Shown: one piece after another, positions 44,486 through 52,400 of the stretch
How positions within the stretch are numbered: the stretch's first letter is position 1
Layout of the letters: each line of letters opens with the position of its first letter
NCBI RefSeq assembly: GCF_018614875.1
Contig: NZ_JAGGNW010000020.1
Coordinates: forward strand, 62,001-126,000
DNA length: 64,000 nt
From: Variovorax paradoxus
GTDB lineage: Bacteria > Pseudomonadota > Gammaproteobacteria > Burkholderiales > Burkholderiaceae_C
Reading direction: 5' to 3'
Position numbers and translations under genes: made by a program
Notes under the pieces: generated by a model
Seen by the model: only the letters and a program-made list of their open reading frames with translations
Database searches by the model: none
What the model was told of the DNA's origin: nothing

Positions 44486-45361
44486 TCACTCTTCCAATGT
44501 TCGTGCGAGCGCGATGATTTCGCGTGCGGTTTTCACATGAGCGGTATCAATGTGCTCGCCGTCGTAAATGGTGGACGCCCGACCGGCAGCCTGCGCTTCC
44601 TCGAACGCCTGCACCATGCGCTGGTAATAGGCCACCTCTTCCGGAGAGGGACTGTAGGTCCGGTTGACCACCGCGACATTCGAGGGATGCAGCAGCAACT
44701 GGCCGCTCATGCCTAGGCGTCGATCGCCCTCCACTGCCCGTTGAAGGCCGTCGAGATCGTGCACCTGCTGCCACAGCCCTCCGATCGGCTGCTTGCCGGC
44801 AGCACGCGCCGCCATGACTACACGCGACTTGAGGAACAGGGACTCGCGGCCTTCGGCCGTCCAGCCCGTGCCGAGCGCGCGCGCCACGTCGCCATTCTTG
44901 GCCGATAGACCGGTCAGCCCCGTGACGCGCTCTCGCAGGGCAATTTCCTGGGCGAATTGCATCGAGCGCGCTGTTTCCAGGACTGGAATCAACTTGACAG
45001 AACCCACCTCGATACCTTTACGGTATTCAGCCTCTGCAAGCATGGCCGACAGCGTGTCGATGTCCTCGGGCCCGTTGGGTTTGGAAGCGACGACGCCTTC
45101 CAGATGCGGTCCCACGACGGCCAGAATGTCATCGAAGTCGTACAAATACGGGCTGCGGTTGATACGCACCCACGTGCGCTGCGTCTGCTCGGCAAGCGGC
45201 CGCAGCTTCGAGCGCACGATCTCGCGGGCCTCCACCTTCTGCGCGCGCGGAACGCTGTCCTCCAAATCGAGGATGAGCGCGTCGGCCCTGCTCTGGACCG
45301 CCTTGTCGATCCAGTCGGCTTTGTTTCCAGGAACGAACAGAAAGGAACGAATCGGCTTCAT
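44486..45361 (-). CDS. HpcH/HpaI aldolase / citrate-lyase beta-like acyl-CoA lyase
   Basis: This 291-residue TIM-barrel lyase is of the CitE/malyl-CoA lyase family: RSFLFVPGNKADWIDKA, DALILDLEDSVP (Mg-binding acidic residues), TWVRINR and KLIPVLETARSM. It would split a 3-hydroxyacyl-CoA, such as citramalyl- or methylmalyl-CoA, into acyl-CoA and a 2-oxoacid. It starts three bases after the acyl-CoA dehydrogenase gene and is followed by the MaoC hydratase, a set that together resembles oxidation, hydration and retro-Claisen cleavage. Confidence 0.92.
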   Translation of the reverse strand: MKPIRSFLFVPGNKADWIDKAVQSRADALILDLEDSVPRAQKVEAREIVRSKLRPLAEQTQRTWVRINRSPYLYDFDDILAVVGPHLEGVVASKPNGPEDIDTLSAMLAEAEYRKGIEVGSVKLIPVLETARSMQFAQEIALRERVTGLTGLSAKNGDVARALGTGWTAEGRESLFLKSRVVMAARAAGKQPIGGLWQQVHDLDGLQRAVEGDRRLGMSGQLLLHPSNVAVVNRTYSPSPEEVAYYQRMVQAFEEAQAAGRASTIYDGEHIDTAHVKTAREIIALARTLEE

Positions 45362-45364
45362 GGC

Positions 45365-46528
45365 TCAATATGACTTGGGCAGACCCAGCACCTTCTCGGC
45401 GATGAAGCACAGGATCAACTGCGGGCTCACAGGTGCGAGACGCGGAATCCAGGATTCGCGCAAGTAGCGCTCCACGTGATATTCCTTGGCGTAGCCCATG
45501 CCGCCGTGTGTAAGGATTGCGTTCTCGCATGCGTGGTAGCCCGCTTCGGCGGCGAGGAACTTGGCGCTGTTGGCCTCCGCGCCGCATTGAAGACCTTGGT
45601 CGTAGAGCCATGCCGCCTTCTGCACCATCAGGTGGGCTGCTTCCAGTTCCATCCAGGAGCGCGCTAGCGGGTGCTGGATTGCTTGGTTCTGGCCAATTGG
45701 ACGGCCGAAGACCTCGCGCTCAATGGCGTAACCGGCTGCGCGACGTAGCGCCGCGCGCCCCAGACCGATTGCTTCAGCCGCAATCAGGATGCGCTCGGGG
45801 TTCAGGCCATGGAGGATGTAGCTGAAGCCTTTGCCTTCCTCGCCAACACGGTCTTCCACCGGAATGCGCAGACCGTCAATGAACACCTGGTTTGAGTCCA
45901 CGCACTTGCGACCGAGCTTTTCAATTTCCCTCACTTCGACGGTTGAACGATCCAGGTCCGTGTAGAAGAGACTGAGGCCTTCCGTCCCCTTGCACTCTTC
46001 GGCGTCCTTAGTCCGCGCCAGCAGAAGGATCTTGTTCGCTACCTGCGCCGTGCTGATCCAAACCTTCTGGCCGTGCACGACGTAATGGTCGCCCTGGCGA
46101 ACGGCACGCGTCTTGAGCTTGAGTGTATTCAAGCCCGAGTTGGGCTCTGTCACGCCAAAGCAGGCGCGGTCCTTGCCTTGAATGAGAGGCGGCAGCCAGC
46201 GCCGCTTCTGCTCCGGGGTGCCGAACACCACCACCGGGTGGAGGCCGAAGATGTTCAGGTGTACCGCGGATGCACCGGACAGACCGGCACCCGTTGCAGA
46301 AATGGTGTGCATCATCACCGCGGCTTCGCTGATGCCCAGACCGGCGCCGCCGAATTCTTCCGGCATCGCGATGCCGAGCCATCCGGCATCGGCGAGTGCC
46401 TCGTGAAAGTCGAAGGGGAAGCCGCCCTCGCGGTCTTTGTGCGCCCAGTAATCCGCATCAAAAGGTGTGCAGACCTTCTCGATGGCGTCGCGAATTTGTT
46501 CTTGCTCGGGCGTAAGTTGGAAGTTCAT
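45365..46528 (-). CDS. Acyl-CoA dehydrogenase
   Basis: This 387-residue FAD acyl-CoA dehydrogenase has GIAMPEEFGGAGLGISEAAV, ACFGVTEPNSGLNTLKLKT (flavin/CoA loop), HGQKVWISTAQVA and LTHGGMGYAKEYHVERYLRE near the C-terminus. It would introduce a double bond into the acyl-CoA used by the MaoC and HpcH/HpaI enzymes downstream. The predicted -10 (TAAAAT, 46540-46535) lies only about seven bases from the ATG and there is no Shine-Dalgarno, so the mRNA may be leaderless. Confidence 0.94.
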   Translation of the reverse strand: MNFQLTPEQEQIRDAIEKVCTPFDADYWAHKDREGGFPFDFHEALADAGWLGIAMPEEFGGAGLGISEAAVMMHTISATGAGLSGASAVHLNIFGLHPVVVFGTPEQKRRWLPPLIQGKDRACFGVTEPNSGLNTLKLKTRAVRQGDHYVVHGQKVWISTAQVANKILLLARTKDAEECKGTEGLSLFYTDLDRSTVEVREIEKLGRKCVDSNQVFIDGLRIPVEDRVGEEGKGFSYILHGLNPERILIAAEAIGLGRAALRRAAGYAIEREVFGRPIGQNQAIQHPLARSWMELEAAHLMVQKAAWLYDQGLQCGAEANSAKFLAAEAGYHACENAILTHGGMGYAKEYHVERYLRESWIPRLAPVSPQLILCFIAEKVLGLPKSY

Positions 46529-46534
46529 TACAAA

Positions 46535-46603
46535 ATTTTAAGAACGGCAACCGTTCGCGCATAGCAGACTGAGCGTGAAGGATCATTGCCGCGACCGCAA
46601 AGG
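46535..46603 (-). promoter_or_regulatory. Predicted promoter/operator for the acyl-CoA dehydrogenase operon
   Basis: GTGAAGG-N14-CGCAAAGG at 46575-46603 with TAAAAT at 46540-46535 on the minus strand. Transcription would begin at or next to the ATG. Confidence 0.6.
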
Positions 46604-46747
46604 TGCGGCGCCTGCCGAACTTGCAAGAAATCGCTCAGTTGTCGAACAGCAGCTTCACGTTCCTTGATCAACTTGCGATTGCCGTCGGCCTCGCTCCTCA
46701 CGACCGTCGAAAGTTCGTTCAGATCATGCAGCAGTGCGGACTGTCAA

Positions 46748-46815
46748 TGGCTGCGCGAAGGACCTTTGCGCATGCCGCATGAAAGAAGCTCGCTGGTGCG
46801 GTCGGACACTAGTAA
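46748..46815 (+). promoter_or_regulatory. Possible promoter/operator for the CMD gene at 46854
   Basis: Weak minus-oriented copy (inner box GCATGCC, outer box TGGCTGCG; core CGAAGGACCTTTGC) with TAGTAA at 46810-46815. It is accepted mainly because position and spacing match the stronger copies. Confidence 0.35.
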
Positions 46816-46853
46816 ATTCGATGTGGCTCTTCGAATCGGTCAGAGGAAATACG

Positions 46854-47597
46854 ATGTCGCGTCCCAACCAGCACAACGCACACGCCTTTGGCGAACTGGC
46901 CAGCGTATTCACCGCCCCTGAAGTGGCGACAGGTTTGCGCTCGGCCTCCCCGACGGCGTACGCGGCGGCCGAACGGTTCTGGCAATCCGCTTTCACGGGG
47001 ACAGCCCTGTCCTTGCGTATGAAGGAACTCGTACTGGTGGCATTGCATGGGACGGTGACGGCCCTCGACTCCGAAGGTGTGCGTCGGCACGTGGAACGCG
47101 CCCTGGCCGCAGGCGCCAGCCGGCATGACGTGTTGGATGTCCTCATAACCATTGTCGGTGCCGCCAACCACGCGCTGTACTTTGCCGTGCCGGTCCTAAT
47201 GAGGGAACTGAAAGCGGCTGGCCATCCGCAAGCCGAAGTGCCGCCCGTGACACCGCGGGCGCAGGCGATCAAAGACGAATTCGTCCGCACACGCGGTTTC
47301 TGGAACGAACAGCGCGACGCGATCGTTCGCATGATGCCGGAATACTTCGGTGCGCTCTCCCAAGTGTCGACAGAGTCATGGACGAACGGGCCGCTGACGC
47401 CGAAGGAACGCGAACTGCTTTGCATCGCCATCGACTGCTCCGTCACCCACATGTACGAACCGGGGTTGGTGATCCACATCCGCAATGCCATCAAGAACGG
47501 CGCGGGCCGCGAGGAGATTCTGGAGGTGTTCCACCTCGCATCTCTTACCGGGCTGGAGGGCTTTATCCTGGGCGCCGAAGCGATGTTCGGCGCCTAG
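46854..47597 (+). CDS. Tandem carboxymuconolactone decarboxylase (CMD) family protein
   Basis: This 247-residue protein has two CMD-like halves. The first (residues 38-110) contains RMKELVLVALHGTVTALDSEGVRRHVERAL and the second (about 165-245) PLTPKERELLCIAIDCSVTHMYEPGLVIHIRNAI. No CxxC motif is seen. AGAGG precedes the ATG at 46854; the frame is open further upstream but without homology. It stands alone on the plus strand between the ACAD operon and the BKACE gene. Role unknown; likely an isomerase, decarboxylase or related activity on a pathway acid. Confidence 0.87.
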   Translation: MSRPNQHNAHAFGELASVFTAPEVATGLRSASPTAYAAAERFWQSAFTGTALSLRMKELVLVALHGTVTALDSEGVRRHVERALAAGASRHDVLDVLITIVGAANHALYFAVPVLMRELKAAGHPQAEVPPVTPRAQAIKDEFVRTRGFWNEQRDAIVRMMPEYFGALSQVSTESWTNGPLTPKERELLCIAIDCSVTHMYEPGLVIHIRNAIKNGAGREEILEVFHLASLTGLEGFILGAEAMFGA

Positions 47598-47636
47598 CGT
47601 TTGAAGTTTGCCGCGCCTTACCTAGACGGATCACAT

Positions 47637-47890
47637 TCAGACTGCGCTTCGGGTGGCCGGCACGCCGCCGTAGAAGCCCCAACTGCTCGCCGCGAGCCAG
47701 CCAGTGGCGATCAAGAGGTCTGTGCCGGTGATGGCGGACGCGCGATCGGAGGCCAGGAACTCGATACCCTCGGCAACTTCGCTCGGCTCCATGCGGCAGC
47801 CAAGGGCCATGTGCAGGTCGATGTTCTTGGCGTACCGTCCCGGTCCGCGCGCCTTGTGACGCGCCGTCAGCGTGGAGCCGTTAAAGCGTA
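47637..47890 (-). pseudogene. 3' fragment of a short-chain dehydrogenase gene
   Basis: About 80 codons encode STLTARHKARGPGRYAKNID and then EVAEGIEFLASDRASAIT, GWLAASSWGFYGGVP. This is the C-terminal third of the SDR at 20870-21694 (STLTARHLARDPGRYAKNID and so on). The Rossmann part is missing and the reading frame upstream runs into the BKACE gene on the same strand in a different frame. It is a truncated duplicate. Confidence 0.85.
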
Positions 47891-47904
47891 CGAGGTATTG
47901 CTGT

Positions 47905-48780
47905 TTAGCCAATCCGGAGGAGTTCTCGCGTCTGCGCCGGCGATGCGACTTCCGCATCGAGTTCGCGTACCATGCGCGCCGCACGTTCAACCAAGGGGCC
48001 GTTCCCGGGTGAGAGCTGGCCGCGCGTGAGGTAGAGGTTGTCTTCGAGACCGATGCGGACGTGGCCACCGAGAAGGATGGCTTGTGCAACCATCGGGAAC
48101 TGTTGTCGCGCGATGCCAAACGCGCTCCAGAGTGCACCCGCGGGGACCATATGACGCATAGCTTGCAGCGACTCCACGGTGGCGGGCGCACCCCATGGAA
48201 TACCGAGGCACAGTTGCAGCCAGGGCGGGTCTGCGAAAACGCCTTTTTCACAAAGATGGCGCGCGTAGGCGGCGTGTCCGAGGTCAAAGACTTCCAGCTC
48301 AGGCTTCACTCCGGCCGCGCGGATGTCCCTCGCCATGCGCTCCACATGTTCCGGATGGTTGATGAACGTGAAGTTCGTCATGTTCATCGTGCCCAAGTCC
48401 AGGCTGCAGATGTCGGGCCGCAACTCCAGAATGTGCTCGATACGAGAAGCGGGGGTTGCCATTCCGCCCGGCACTGAGTTGCGGTTCGGATCCTCAGAGT
48501 CTGGGTTGAAGCGGCCACCAGCGCCCGTCGTGAGGTTGATCAGCACGTCGCTTCCACTGTCACGGATGCGGCGCACCACTTCCCGGTACAGGTGCAGGTC
48601 TCGGCTCGGTTTCCCGGTTTTAGGGTCGCGCACATGGATGTGCACGATGGCTGCACCGGCGGCCCTTGCAGCTAACGCCTCGTTGGCGATCTGTTCAGGC
48701 GTGACGGGCACGTGCGGGCTGGCGGAAGTGGTGTCGCCTCCGCCCGTCAGGGCGCAAGAGATGATGACTGGTCGACTCAA
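47905..48780 (-). CDS. Beta-keto acid cleavage enzyme (BKACE, DUF849 family)
   Basis: This 291-residue TIM-barrel protein of the 3-keto-5-aminohexanoate cleavage (BKACE) family condenses a beta-keto acid with acetyl-CoA to give acetoacetate and a new acyl-CoA. Zinc ligands are in AIVHIHVRDP (His47, His49), and NLTTGAGGRFNP and LEVFDLGH are conserved blocks. The start is TTG at 48780 with AAGGAG eight bases upstream. The substrate is likely a beta-keto acid made by the dehydrogenases of this cluster. Confidence 0.92.
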   Translation of the reverse strand: MSRPVIISCALTGGGDTTSASPHVPVTPEQIANEALAARAAGAAIVHIHVRDPKTGKPSRDLHLYREVVRRIRDSGSDVLINLTTGAGGRFNPDSEDPNRNSVPGGMATPASRIEHILELRPDICSLDLGTMNMTNFTFINHPEHVERMARDIRAAGVKPELEVFDLGHAAYARHLCEKGVFADPPWLQLCLGIPWGAPATVESLQAMRHMVPAGALWSAFGIARQQFPMVAQAILLGGHVRIGLEDNLYLTRGQLSPGNGPLVERAARMVRELDAEVASPAQTRELLRIG

Positions 48781-48849
48781 GCTTGTCTCCTTTATCCCCG
48801 GGAACCTGCGTGCGCGATCGGCTGCGCGCCACGGCCGGGCGTAGACCGT

Positions 48850-48917
48850 ACTTTAGGAGTGCTGGCCGGCGTACGCGCCTCCCTCGACGCCAAGGTCTTT
48901 TGCATTCATCGCAAAGC
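48850..48917 (-). promoter_or_regulatory. Predicted promoter/operator for BKACE
   Basis: GCCAAGG-N14-CGCAAAGC at 48889-48917 with TAAAGT at 48855-48850 on the minus strand. Confidence 0.55.
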
Positions 48918-48949
48918 AGCCTTCCGCATCTGCGCCCGAGTGCTTCGTG

Positions 48950-49017
48950 CTTTTGCACTACATGCAATGGTGCTTGCCACACGCCTGCAATCTCAAGGTG
49001 GTCGTCGTTCCTAGAAT
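48950..49017 (+). promoter_or_regulatory. Predicted promoter/operator for the IclR genes
   Basis: Minus-oriented element at 48950-48978 (outer box CTTTTGCA, inner box GCTTGCC) with TAGAAT at 49012-49017. It is paired with the copy facing BKACE, so one regulator dimer or tetramer could serve both directions. Confidence 0.55.
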
Positions 49018-49098
49018 TCTCGACTACGCATTCGCCCAATTGAGGGGAGCACCGCCGTCGCAGCGGAGTGCGCAAGGTACGAATTTCAGGAGACACGC

Positions 49099-49971
49099 AT
49101 GGAGTCATTGCAATTCGCCTATCGCGGCACGATCGTGCAAGCCGCTACGGTGCACGAAAGTGATCGATCCCGGGACATGCCTCGATCGCGACATGACGAG
49201 CACCGCCTCCCAGCGGGCCTCGTCATGCCATTCGTACGGGCGCTTGCGATTCTGGAGGCTTGGACCCCGCAGGACCGTTGGCTGGGAACTGCCGAACTGA
49301 CGGCGCGCACCGGATTCCCGCGCACCTCCGTCATACGTCTTTGCCAGGCACTTCTGCAATTGGGCTACCTGTGCCTTGGCGCCACGGGACCCAAATACCG
49401 CCTGACGGCGGCTGTGCTTGGTCTCGGGTATGCCACCTACTCCACCGCCGCCGTGCGAAAAGTAGCACGCACGTACATGCAGACATACGCCGACGAATGC
49501 AGCTTGCACGTGATGCTCGCGGCGCGCCAGGACCTCACGTTGCGGCAGCTTGAGAACTGCAGCACGCTCGCGGCGCCGCAGACTTCAACGATGCTCTTGG
49601 GCGGGTCCATGGAACTGGCGTCCACGCCTGCCGGGTGGGCGTTCCTTGCGGCGTTGCCGGAGCGGGATCGCGTGAACCTGATCGAGCACGTCGCAAGCGT
49701 GCAGCCTAGAGAATGGAGCAGGATGCGGAGAAGGTCCTACGAAGGCATTGCGCAGGTGCAGCAGTATGGGTGGTGCGCGTCGCCCATGGAATCCGGCAAC
49801 GAGATCATGATAGCGGCACCGCTCCCGCTGCCTGATGGAACTCCCATGGTGCTAGCCAGTGTGGGATTGAGCTCGCGGGTGACGCGCGCACGGGTCGAAC
49901 GCGAACTTGCTCCCAGGCTGTTGGCGATGTCGGGTGGAATCCTGCAGGCATCCTCGAACGAGTTGCAATAG
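49099..49971 (+). CDS. IclR-family transcriptional regulator
   Basis: This 290-residue IclR-type regulator has an N-terminal extension of about 45 residues, a winged HTH (PFVRALAILEAW to FPRTSVIRLCQALLQLGYL, about 43-95) and a GAF-like effector domain (SLHVMLAARQDL, STPAGWAFLAAL, SPMESGNEIMIAAPLPL). AGGAG precedes the ATG. Its promoter region bears the shared element, making it a prime candidate for the cluster regulator. It is directly followed, with no gap, by a second IclR gene. Confidence 0.92.
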   Translation: MESLQFAYRGTIVQAATVHESDRSRDMPRSRHDEHRLPAGLVMPFVRALAILEAWTPQDRWLGTAELTARTGFPRTSVIRLCQALLQLGYLCLGATGPKYRLTAAVLGLGYATYSTAAVRKVARTYMQTYADECSLHVMLAARQDLTLRQLENCSTLAAPQTSTMLLGGSMELASTPAGWAFLAALPERDRVNLIEHVASVQPREWSRMRRRSYEGIAQVQQYGWCASPMESGNEIMIAAPLPLPDGTPMVLASVGLSSRVTRARVERELAPRLLAMSGGILQASSNELQ

Positions 49972-50763
49972 ATGCCGGCCTCTGCTGACACCTGTTCGAT
50001 CCTGACGGTAGACCGCGGCCTGCAGGTACTTCGCGCCTTCCATTCGGCGCCTATACCGCTCACGAATGCACGCCTGGTGCAACGAACCGGGCTCTCCAAG
50101 GCAACCGTATCGCGGCTGACCACTACGCTCCTCAACATCGGGTACTTGCGGCGCGGTGCTGACGGACGCGAGTTCGAGCTTGCCTCGCGCGCACTGATGG
50201 TGGGATTTGCCTTCGCGAGCACCAGCGAGTTGCTGGAAACCATCAACCCTTTGCTCCAGGCGCTTGCCGACGAAATTGGAGGCGCAGCCTGCCTTACCGT
50301 CCCGGACGACAAGGAAATGCTCTGCGTAGCCTCCCGCGCAAGCGTTCGGATAAAAACGATCCGGTTTGGGCGCGGTTGCGTTGTTCCGATGGCAGCCACG
50401 GCCGCCGGCCGAGCTTATCTCTGGGACCTGCCTGCCGCGGAGCGCGACACAGCGCTAGCGACGTTGAGATTGACTGCCTCGCCAGACAAGTGGGCATTTG
50501 TGGAATCGGAGATCCACGAAAGCTTCCAGCAATTGGAGCGGGGCGGCACATGCATCGTGCGTGGCGGCTTCAGCCCCGGCCTGTACGCTGTCGCGACTCC
50601 AGTGAAGCTTGGACTGGGGCGGTTCTGTGGCGTCGTGAGCTGCGGTAAGACGAGCAGCAGAGAGCCGGATCTTGAACTGGAACACAAACGCCTGGCCGGG
50701 CCCCTGCGATCCGCGGCTGCGCAAATTCAAAGCCTCCTGTCGGGACTGCACGGCAGGCCTTGA
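49972..50763 (+). CDS. IclR-family transcriptional regulator
   Basis: This 263-residue IclR protein has the HTH in residues 10-70 (VDRGLQVLRAFHSAPIPLTNARLVQRTGLSKATVSRL) and an effector domain with ACLTVPDDKEMLCVASRAS and GGTCIVRGGFSPGLYAVATPV. The ATG at 49972 directly follows the stop of the preceding IclR gene (TAG-ATG), so the two are co-translated and may work as a pair. Its stop overlaps a possible TTG start of the enoyl-CoA hydratase gene. Confidence 0.93.
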   Translation: MPASADTCSILTVDRGLQVLRAFHSAPIPLTNARLVQRTGLSKATVSRLTTTLLNIGYLRRGADGREFELASRALMVGFAFASTSELLETINPLLQALADEIGGAACLTVPDDKEMLCVASRASVRIKTIRFGRGCVVPMAATAAGRAYLWDLPAAERDTALATLRLTASPDKWAFVESEIHESFQQLERGGTCIVRGGFSPGLYAVATPVKLGLGRFCGVVSCGKTSSREPDLELEHKRLAGPLRSAAAQIQSLLSGLHGRP

Positions 50764-50810
50764 GCGAGAGTCACTCGCTTGATGGCACAGCACCACCTTC
50801 CTTGAGAACC

Positions 50811-51628
50811 ATGACCGACCACACAAATATCGCCTCGTCCCAACTTGAAGCATCAGGTCGCGTGAAAGTCTCCCGATCAGGCGCCATTGCATGGATAGTG
50901 CTCGACAACGTGCGCAAGCACAACGCGATCTCTCTGGAAATGTGGCGCTCGTTGACTGAGGCGCTTGCGAGCTTCGAGACCGACTCTGACGTACGCTGCG
51001 TCGTGATCCGCGGAGAGGGCGATCAAGCTTTTTGCGCCGGCGCCGACATTGTGCAAAACCAGGGGTCGACAGCATGCAAGCCGTGGAGGACGCGCAAATA
51101 GGGCTGCAGGGTCTCCGCGCCATACGGGCGTATCCCAAACCCGTGCTCGCGATGGTCTCAGGCTATTGTCTCGGGGCCGGATTAGCCATCGCGCTGTCGT
51201 GCGACATGCGACTGGCTGCAGAGAATGCATCATTCGGTATCCCTGCTGCGAAATTGGGCCTCCCCTACTACTACAGTGAAATCAAGGCACTGACCGATCT
51301 CGTCGGGCCTGCGCGGGCCAAGCAGATGATCTTCACTGCCGACCGTGTGCGGGCTCAACGTGCATTGCAGGACGGATTGGCCGACGAAGTCCTGCCGCAA
51401 GCAGACTTGCTTGCCTTCGTGATGGCGATGGCAGCCCGCATCGCTGGCAATGCACCGATCACCATCGCCGCCGCCAAACACGCGGTCAGCACGGCCATGA
51501 CTGAAGCGCCGGGGCGCGACATCGCCACATGCGACGCAACGGCGCGCGCTTGTCTGGAGAGCGAAGACCATGTCGAAGGCCGCCGCGCATTCAAGGAGAA
51601 GCGTGTACCGATATTCAAAGGAAAGTGA
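50811..51628 (+). pseudogene. Enoyl-CoA hydratase/isomerase gene with a frameshift
   Basis: Two frames join into one crotonase. Frame 1 carries IAWIVLDNVRKHNAISLEMW and FCAGADI, the first oxyanion loop. Frame 2 carries GYCLGAGLAIALSCDMRLAAENASFGIPAAKLGLPYYYSEIKAL through to KEKRVPIFKGK. The switch falls at about 51050-51075, right after GADI, in a stretch with AAAA and GGGG runs; one base appears lost. A TTG at 50760 overlapping the IclR stop is an alternative start. If genuine, the lesion removes activity, since the active site is split between the two parts. Confidence 0.85.
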
Positions 51629-51829
51629 GCTGCACGAAACGTAGTTCGTACGGCGCGGATCGCCCTTCCTGGCTACCTCAATATCGGAGGACAGTCGGTT
51701 CACCCCCTTCCCGCTTGCGCAGCTTTGAGACTGCGGCTGACGCGGGCACAAAATCGACTCCAGGCCGGATAGCTTCGGAGCCGTCAGAGAGGTGTGGCGG
51801 GGCCGGATCCCCGCTGGTTTGTCCGTCGT

Positions 51830-52320
51830 GAGTGCCACGGAACAGCGAGCCACGCAGCAAGGTCGTAGGAACGACGCCCGTCGCCGGTGCGCCGGCCACG
51901 CGATCCGCGCCATGAAGGTCATTCACCACCCGGCAATGTTCGTCGATGACCATCGTTGCGCGGCGGTTCGTGTCGTAGGGATTCCGTTCGGGCATCCGCG
52001 CATTGTTCGAGTCGCCCGTACGTGCGAAGGCAACAAGGGCGGACACGATGTTGGCAGCTCCCTCGCAGGGCGCGCGACTGAATCCCGTCATCGTGCGAGC
52101 ACGCGCCACGTCACCAAATGCGAACGGGATGTCCACCATGTGCGGCGAGCGCCAGACTCCGCCCTCCTCCGGAATTTTCTACGCGGATTTGTAGAGGTAT
52201 ACGGAGGCACGACCGAACTGGGGTTTAACCAGCGGTCGGATCCTGAGTCCACGAGCAAGCACTTCGTTCGCCAAGTCGCCCAGCACGCCGGCGGCACTGC
52301 GCTGCGGTGATCGAAGCGCT
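51830..52320 (-). pseudogene. C-terminal remnant of a type-B carboxylesterase
   Basis: On the minus strand, pieces read GRASVYLYKSA then stop, followed by MVDIPFAFGDVARARTMTG and ALVAFARTGDSNNARMP. These match the C-terminal region of the carboxylesterase at 11080-12648 (VYVYLLSW, IPFAFGNVDLATGITG, WLAFARTGDPNHAKLP). It has stops and frame changes and lacks the catalytic Ser. It forms the last piece of accessory DNA before the relaxase gene. Confidence 0.75.
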
Positions 52321-52400
52321 GCACTGTCGCCAAAGCTGAGGCGTCATACCGTGTTGGCCGAACCTTGCTGTGGAAATCAAAGATAGCGGCTCTCTCACCC

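Noticed and set aside
52321..52400. ICE attachment site at the cargo-relaxase boundary
   Set aside because: No integrase gene, tRNA gene or direct repeat is visible here; the boundary is internal to the element and the true ends must be outside the window.
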